Position numbers and translations under genes: made by a program
Part shown: positions 21,475 through 26,062 of the stretch, piece after piece
Numbering within the stretch: the first letter of the stretch is position 1
How the letters are laid out: the number at the start of each line of letters is the position of its first letter
Origin: an uncultured Oscillospiraceae bacterium
Lineage (GTDB): Bacteria; Bacillota; Clostridia; Oscillospirales; Oscillospiraceae
Direction of reading: 5' to 3'
Assembly (NCBI GenBank): GCA_944385775.1
Contig: CALWYM010000115.1
Coordinates: forward strand, 1-26,062
DNA: 26,062 nt
The notes under the pieces: generated by a model
What the model was told of the DNA's origin: nothing
Seen by the model: only the letters and a program-made list of their open reading frames with translations
Database searches by the model: none

Positions 21475-23616
21475 TTACTCCCTGTCAATGGGAAGACCGG
21501 CAGCCTCTCTCTCCTTGACTGCTTCCTTTCTGGAAATATTCCAGCGTCCACGCTCGTCAATGCCGAGGAACTTTACCCATGTCCAGTCGCCTACATTGAT
21601 AACGTCCTCAACCTTTTCCGTTCTCTTGTACTCCAGGTCCTTTATGTGGCACATGGCGTCCTTACCAGGAACAAGCTCCACAAAAGCGCCGATAGGAATT
21701 ATCCTTGTGCACTTTCCGAAGTACAGCTTACCAACCTCGGGGACAAACACAATGTTGTCGATTATCTTCTTTGCCGCACGGCAGGCTTCAATACCCTGGC
21801 TAGTGATAAACACACTGCCGTCGTCATTAATATCAATCTTGCAGCCGGTATCGGCACAGATCTTCTGAATGGTCTTTCCGCCGGAGCCGATGACTTCACG
21901 GATCTTGTCCGGGTCAATCTGCATGGAAATCATCTTCGGAGCGCTCTTTGCGAGCTCTCCCCTGGGCTCGGAGATTACAGGCAGCATAATCTCGTCAAGA
22001 ATCTGGCAGCGTGCCTCCCTTGTAATCTCAAATGCGTTTTCAATTATATCATAGGTCAGACCGTCATTTTTAAGGTCCATCTGAATTGCGGTGATACCCT
22101 TCTTTGTACCGGCAACCTTAAAGTCCATTTCTCCGTGGAAGTCCTCAACGCCCTGAATATCAATAAAGGTTGTCCAGCTTCCGTCGTCATCATGGATAAG
22201 TCCGCAGGAAATACCGGCAACAGGCGCCTTAATCGGCACGCCTGCGTCCATAAGCGCAAGGGTGGAGCCGCAGATGGACCCCTGGGAGGTGGAGCCATTT
22301 GAGGAAAGGACCTCGGAAACAACTCTTATGGTGTAGGGGAAATCCTCCACATCAGGGATAACAGGCTCAAGGGCCTTTTCCGCCAGAGCGCCGTGACCCA
22401 CCTCACGACGTGAAATGGAACGCGATGGTCTTGCCTCGCCTACGGAATATGAGGGGAAGTTATAGTGGTGGATATACCTCTTGGACTCCTCCTCAAAAAT
22501 AGTGTCAAGCTTCTGTGCAGCGGACATGGTGGAAAGAGTGCAGACAGAAAGCACCTGGGTCTGTCCTCTTGTAAAGAGTCCGGAACCGTGTACTCTCGGA
22601 AGTACGCCAACCTCAGCAGCCAGGGGACGGATCTCGTTCATGGCACGACCGTCAACACGCTTGCCCTGAAGGAGCCACTCCTTAACTACCTTCTTCTGAA
22701 TCTTATAGGTAATCTCCTCAAGCATGGAGTTTATCTCCGGATACTCCTCACCAAACTCCTCGAGCATTTTTTCAACAACGGCATTGTAGCGCTCCTCACG
22801 GACATTCTTGTCGTCTGTATCCATGCAGTAGCGTACATCGTCAAGATGCTTCTCGCAAATCTTGTCGAAAAGCTCCTGGTTCCAGGAAGCGTGCTCATAC
22901 TCAAACTTGGGCTTTCCTATCTCGGAAACCATCTGGTTAATCAGGGTGATAACAGGTTTAATTGCCTCGTGAGCCGCCTTGATTCCGCCCAGCATAACGT
23001 CCTCGGGAATCTGGTCGCCGCCGGCCTCTATCATAACAATCTTGTCCATTGTAGCGGCAATGGTGCAATACATTTCGCTTGTCTTACGCTCCTCGGAGGT
23101 GGGGTTAATAAGATACTTTCCGTCCTTAAGACCAAGTCCCACACCGGCAATAGGTCCGTTAAACGGAACATCGGAGATACTTACTGCCGCGGAAGCGCCG
23201 ATCATGGCTGCAATCTCGGGAGAGCAGTCGTAGTCCATGCTCATAACAGTGCAGGTAATGACAACATCGTTACGAAGGTCTGATGGGAACAGCGGGCGCA
23301 TCGGACGGTCAATCATACGGGAGGCAAGGATACCTCTGTCTGACGCCTTTCCCTCACGACGGGTGTAGCCGCCGGGGATACGTCCCACTGCGTAAAGCTT
23401 CTCCTCAAAATCAACTGAGAGAGGGAAGTAATCAATGCCGTCCTTAGGTCTTGCGGAAGCGGCAACGGTAACAAGTACGGTGGTCTCGCCGTAGGTTACC
23501 ATAACAGCAGAGGAGCACAGCTCGGCATACTTGCCCACCTCAAGGGTAAGAGGTCTGCCGGCCAGAACCATCTCATACTTCTTATAATTGGGAAATTCTC
23601 TGTGCTTAATTATCAT
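21475..23616 (-). CDS. pnp: Polynucleotide phosphorylase
   Basis: The 713-residue enzyme degrades RNA 3' to 5' using phosphate. It has two RNase PH domains (first about 1-220, opening KKYEMVLAGRPLTLEVGKYAEL; second about 320-550, with ALMDAGVPIKAPVAGIS), a helical linker, a KH domain (GSGGKTIQKI) and a C-terminal S1 domain (VGKLYFGKCTRI to IKDL). Length is normal. The ATG at 23614-23616 follows AAAGGAG at a normal distance; an in-frame extension of 21 codons upstream has no SD and is rejected. It follows rpsO, as in most bacteria, across a 183-base gap with a large hairpin. It may work with the SUV3-like helicase in this genome, but that is speculation. Confidence 0.96.
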   Translation of the reverse strand: MIIKHREFPNYKKYEMVLAGRPLTLEVGKYAELCSSAVMVTYGETTVLVTVAASARPKDGIDYFPLSVDFEEKLYAVGRIPGGYTRREGKASDRGILASRMIDRPMRPLFPSDLRNDVVITCTVMSMDYDCSPEIAAMIGASAAVSISDVPFNGPIAGVGLGLKDGKYLINPTSEERKTSEMYCTIAATMDKIVMIEAGGDQIPEDVMLGGIKAAHEAIKPVITLINQMVSEIGKPKFEYEHASWNQELFDKICEKHLDDVRYCMDTDDKNVREERYNAVVEKMLEEFGEEYPEINSMLEEITYKIQKKVVKEWLLQGKRVDGRAMNEIRPLAAEVGVLPRVHGSGLFTRGQTQVLSVCTLSTMSAAQKLDTIFEEESKRYIHHYNFPSYSVGEARPSRSISRREVGHGALAEKALEPVIPDVEDFPYTIRVVSEVLSSNGSTSQGSICGSTLALMDAGVPIKAPVAGISCGLIHDDDGSWTTFIDIQGVEDFHGEMDFKVAGTKKGITAIQMDLKNDGLTYDIIENAFEITREARCQILDEIMLPVISEPRGELAKSAPKMISMQIDPDKIREVIGSGGKTIQKICADTGCKIDINDDGSVFITSQGIEACRAAKKIIDNIVFVPEVGKLYFGKCTRIIPIGAFVELVPGKDAMCHIKDLEYKRTEKVEDVINVGDWTWVKFLGIDERGRWNISRKEAVKEREAAGLPIDRE

Positions 23617-23748
23617 CAGGTTACTCCTTTCATCTTTTGGGAGAGGCGTACCTTTTAGCACTTGAATACAGCCCCACATTCTCTGGAGACATATTCAAAT
23701 ACTAAATAAGTACGTCTGCTCTCTGGTTTTTTCAAAACATTAGCATGA

Positions 23749-23788
23749 GTACCACATACACCATTTTCCCAAAAGGTGTATGTGGTAC
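23749..23788 (-). other. Long hairpin between rpsO and pnp
   Basis: A perfect 14-bp stem (23749-23762 and 23775-23788, GTACCACATACACC) with a 12-base loop begins just past the rpsO stop. It has no T-run after it on the minus strand, so it is a poor terminator. In E. coli a hairpin between rpsO and pnp is cut by RNase III and used by PNPase to repress its own mRNA; a similar role is possible. Confidence 0.55.
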
Positions 23789-23799
23789 CGCGGGGTAAA

Positions 23800-24066
23800 T
23801 TACTTTCTTATGCCAAGCTTGGCAATGCAGGCACGATAACGCTCAATATCGGTGCGGACAAGATAGTCCAGAAGGTTACGGCGCTTACCGATCATCTTAT
23901 ACATACCGAGACGGCTGTGGTTATCCTTCTTGTGAACCTTAAGGTGCTCGGTGAGCTGATTGATACGCTCCGTAAGAATAGCAATCTGAACCTCCGGGGA
24001 ACCGGTATCGTTCTCGCTTCTGCGGTTTGCCTCAATAACGGCAGTCTTCTGCTCTTTTGTAATCAT
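23800..24066 (-). CDS. rpsO: Ribosomal protein S15
   Basis: The 88-residue protein matches S15: TGSPEVQIAILTERI, the loop HKKDNHSRLGMYKMIGKRRN and the ending YLVRTDIERYRACIAKLGIRK. It binds the 16S rRNA central domain early in 30S assembly. SD AAAGGAAAG is upstream of the ATG. It precedes pnp and has its own promoter with a 110-base leader. Confidence 0.97.
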   Translation of the reverse strand: MITKEQKTAVIEANRRSENDTGSPEVQIAILTERINQLTEHLKVHKKDNHSRLGMYKMIGKRRNLLDYLVRTDIERYRACIAKLGIRK

Positions 24067-24213
24067 TTTAATTCTTTCCTTTCTTTATTATAGTCGCCGC
24101 TTCACCGGGTAATGGGCTGAAAGGGCGCCCTGCAAAACTTAGGGCAATACTCCCAAAACCAAGTTGAGGGGCACAATCTAGCATATTTTATCATTGAACG
24201 GGAAAAAAAGCAA
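24067..24213 (-). promoter_or_regulatory. rpsO promoter and leader
   Basis: On the minus strand TTGCTT (24208-24213) and TAAAAT (24185-24190) are 17 bases apart, with TGA before the -10 box. The leader of about 110 bases can form a GCCCT/AGGGC hairpin (24127-24131, 24141-24145), an alternative GTGCCC/GGGCGC pairing, and a CCG/CGG hairpin just before the SD. S15 represses its own mRNA by binding leader structures in several bacteria, so this is a candidate S15 site. I cannot match it to a known class. Confidence 0.5.
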
Positions 24214-24288
24214 GGTGTTTTTTTATTTTACCCAAATTTTTTCCGATTCAATCATGCTTCTCACGTTTAAACAGTCCGGGGAGAACCG

Positions 24289-24474
24289 TCAGTCCTCATC
24301 GTCCTCAACAAAAATTGCCTTGGGCGCGCCGCACATTGGGCACTCCCAGTCCTCCGGCAAATCCTCAAACTCAGTCTCGGGCTCAATGCCGTTATCGACG
24401 TCGCCCTCCTCCGGGTTATAGACAAAGCCGCAATCATCGCACTTATATCTTTTTCTAACCATTCTGCTCTGCAT
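24289..24474 (-). CDS. Rubredoxin
   Basis: The 61-residue protein carries the two Cys pairs that bind one iron, CDDC (12-15) and CPMC (45-48), plus the YNPEEGD and LPEDWECPMCG signatures. It is an electron carrier typical of anaerobes, used with rubrerythrins or superoxide reductase. GGAGG is spaced eight bases from the ATG at 24474, favouring it over the ATG four codons later. It lies 36 bases after mnmG; no separate promoter is obvious. Confidence 0.95.
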   Translation of the reverse strand: MQSRMVRKRYKCDDCGFVYNPEEGDVDNGIEPETEFEDLPEDWECPMCGAPKAIFVEDDED

Positions 24475-24510
24475 TAAAAGTTCCTCCAGAAAAAAGTAAT
24501 ATATTAAACA

Positions 24511-26062
24511 CTATTTTGAAAGATACAGCATAAGCGCCGCCATATCAGCCGGTGAAACCCCTGATATTCTCGAAGCCTGACCGAGATTTTCCGGTCGCAC
24601 CTGATTTAGCTTCTGCCTTGCCTCTAATCTCAGTCCCTGTATCTTTTCATAATCAATATCGTCCGGCAGAGTTTTTTCCTCCATACGCCGGAAATCCTTT
24701 ATCTGCCGCCGCTGCCGCTCAATATATCCGGCATATTTAAGTTCAATCTCCACCCCGGTGGTAACGCTTTTTGAAAGCTTTGGTCTGTCAGGGTCAAGGG
24801 GCGAAATGGCTCCGTAACTTACCTTTGGCCGGCGAAGAAGATCAGCAAGGGAGGCTCCAGTTGTAATGGACTTCTCCCCCAATTCCCTCAGTACCCGGTC
24901 AGAAAGCTCCGTAGGACCGATATGGGTGCTTTCAAGCCGCTTAATCTCAGCCTCCATGGCTGCATACTTTTCCCTCACAGCCCTAATACGTTCCTCTGAA
25001 ACGAGACCGATACTGTACCCCAGTTCACTAAGCCTTTTATCTGCATTATCCTGCCTGAGATACAGCCTGTATTCGCTTCGCGAAGTCATCATTCTGTACG
25101 GCTCCTGGGTTCCCTTTGTAACAAGGTCATCAATAAGGGTACCGATATAGCTCTCGCTGCGGCTCAGCACGACCTTATCCCTGCCCAGAAGCTTCATGGC
25201 CGCATTTATACCCGCAACAAGCCCCTGTGCCGCAGCCTCCTCATAGCCGGAAGTGCCGTTAAACTGTCCCGCGCCGTAAAGCCCCGGAATTTTCTTTACC
25301 TCAAGAGTGGGGTAAAGCTCCAGAGGGTCAATACATTCGTATTCAATAGCATAGGCAAAACGCTGTATTTCAGCGTTTTCCAGTCCCTTTATTGAGTGTA
25401 CCATCTCAATTTGCACGTCCTCTGGCAACGATGAGCTGAGTCCCTGGATATAAAGCTCCTCAGTGCCGAGTCCCATGGGCTCAATAAAAATCTGGTGGCG
25501 CTTTTTCTCCGGGAAGGTGACGACTTTCGTCTCAATAGACGGGCAGTACCTTGGTCCCACGCCCTCTATCATTCCATTATACAGCGGGGAGCGGTCAAGG
25601 TTACTGCGAATTATCTGGTGGGTTTTTTCGTTTGTGTAGGTGAGATAGCACACAGCCCTGTTTTCCGGCGGCGTTTTTGTCTCAAAGGAAAAAGGCTCCG
25701 GCTCCTCGTCGCCGGGCTGAATCTCCATCTGGGAAAAATCCACGCTTCTTCGGTTTATTCTGGGCGGCGTACCCGTTTTAAACCGCCGCATATTAAGACC
25801 CATTTCACGAAGTCTGCCGGCAAGCCCCACCGCAGCGTGCATACCGTCGGGACCGCTTTCCTCCACATTGTCTCCGCAGATTGTTCTTCCGTCAAGATAC
25901 GTGCCGGAGGCGATTATGCAGGCTCTCACATTATACACGGCGCCCGAGGACGTTACCACCCCGGATACCGCCCCGTTTTCCAGCAGTATATCCACTATCT
26001 GCGCCTGAATTATCCTGAGATTTTGCTGACTTTCCAGAGTCTGCTTCATTACCCTCTGGTAC
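24511..26062 (-). CDS. mnmG: tRNA uridine-5-carboxymethylaminomethyl modification enzyme, 3' part
   Basis: This is the C-terminal part, about 516 residues, of MnmG (GidA). With MnmE it modifies U34 of certain tRNAs using FAD, NADH and a folate donor. The frame is open to the right edge, reading YQRV before the first visible Met, so the N-terminal Rossmann nucleotide-binding part (about 110 residues) is outside the window. Family signatures present are GTYLDGRTICGD, FKTGTPPRI, TKVVTFPEKKRHQIFIEPMG, GLYGAGQFNGTSGYEEAAAQ, and the C-terminal helical domain ending RISGVSPADMAALMLYL. No frameshift was seen. It is followed 36 bases later by rubredoxin. Confidence 0.95.
   Translation of the reverse strand, partial: YQRVMKQTLESQQNLRIIQAQIVDILLENGAVSGVVTSSGAVYNVRACIIASGTYLDGRTICGDNVEESGPDGMHAAVGLAGRLREMGLNMRRFKTGTPPRINRRSVDFSQMEIQPGDEEPEPFSFETKTPPENRAVCYLTYTNEKTHQIIRSNLDRSPLYNGMIEGVGPRYCPSIETKVVTFPEKKRHQIFIEPMGLGTEELYIQGLSSSLPEDVQIEMVHSIKGLENAEIQRFAYAIEYECIDPLELYPTLEVKKIPGLYGAGQFNGTSGYEEAAAQGLVAGINAAMKLLGRDKVVLSRSESYIGTLIDDLVTKGTQEPYRMMTSRSEYRLYLRQDNADKRLSELGYSIGLVSEERIRAVREKYAAMEAEIKRLESTHIGPTELSDRVLRELGEKSITTGASLADLLRRPKVSYGAISPLDPDRPKLSKSVTTGVEIELKYAGYIERQRRQIKDFRRMEEKTLPDDIDYEKIQGLRLEARQKLNQVRPENLGQASRISGVSPADMAALMLYLSK

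Noticed and set aside
21463..23283. Long plus-strand frames (279 and 272 residues) across pnp
   Set aside because: They are antisense shadows of a gene with full PNPase domain signatures and good SD; they show no recognisable domains.
23782..23793. T-box-like GTGGTACCGCGG on the plus strand
   Set aside because: It resembles the T-box antiterminator core but lies inside and beside the rpsO-pnp hairpin on the wrong strand, with no plus-strand synthetase or amino-acid gene downstream and no specifier stem.

Overview
The window looks like a chromosomal segment from an anaerobic, probably spore-forming member of the Clostridia (Firmicutes/Bacillota). I infer this from Firmicute gene neighbourhoods (murI-DUF1934-argS, holB-ricT, rpsO-pnp), AGGAGG-type ribosome binding sites, frequent TTG/GTG starts, a rubredoxin, class C sortases and a collagen-like surface protein. 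Species cannot be read from the sequence. I see no phage, transposase, integron or CRISPR array.

Layout. 1-2,750 (all minus): the start of a Gly-X-Y collagen-like gene running off the left edge, with a candidate sporulation sigma-K promoter. It is followed by a very small pilus locus: a reduced LPVTG pilin-like protein and two overlapping class C sortases, closed by a strong terminator. 3,012-4,455: a MarR repressor and a drug/metabolite transporter under one promoter buried in an inverted repeat. 4,628-7,939: an OmpR-type response regulator, its histidine kinase, and a four-PepSY-domain exported protein. The promoter of the PepSY gene carries four direct repeats at exact 11-bp spacing, a likely binding array for the regulator. 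8,183-10,420 (plus): a SUV3-like DExH helicase with a C-terminal zinc ribbon. 10,536-11,017: a small three-helix membrane protein and an XRE repressor behind a palindromic operator.

11,062-15,394 (minus): a small secreted or anchored protein, an unassigned structured-RNA candidate, an initiator tRNA-fMet with an odd T stem, then ricT, holB and a DUF1846 gene as one operon. 15,540-18,521 (minus): murI, DUF1934 and argS as one operon. 18,748-20,088 (plus): a membrane protein with two winged-helix-like repeats and a C-terminal XpaC-like domain, behind a structured leader. 20,356-21,402 (plus): an acyltransferase-3 membrane protein. 21,475-26,062 (minus): pnp, rpsO, rubredoxin and the C-terminal part of mnmG, whose 5' end is off the right edge.

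Most of the window is housekeeping (translation, replication clamp loading, RNA decay, peptidoglycan precursor supply) with small regulated accessory modules between. The signals most worth following are regulatory: the 4 x 11-bp repeat array, the MarR and XRE operators, the poly-A tract and in-frame stop at the start of a sortase gene, the reduced pilin, the initiator tRNA with two U-U mismatches, and an uncharacterised foldable segment beside it. Nothing here amounts to a clearly new multi-gene system.
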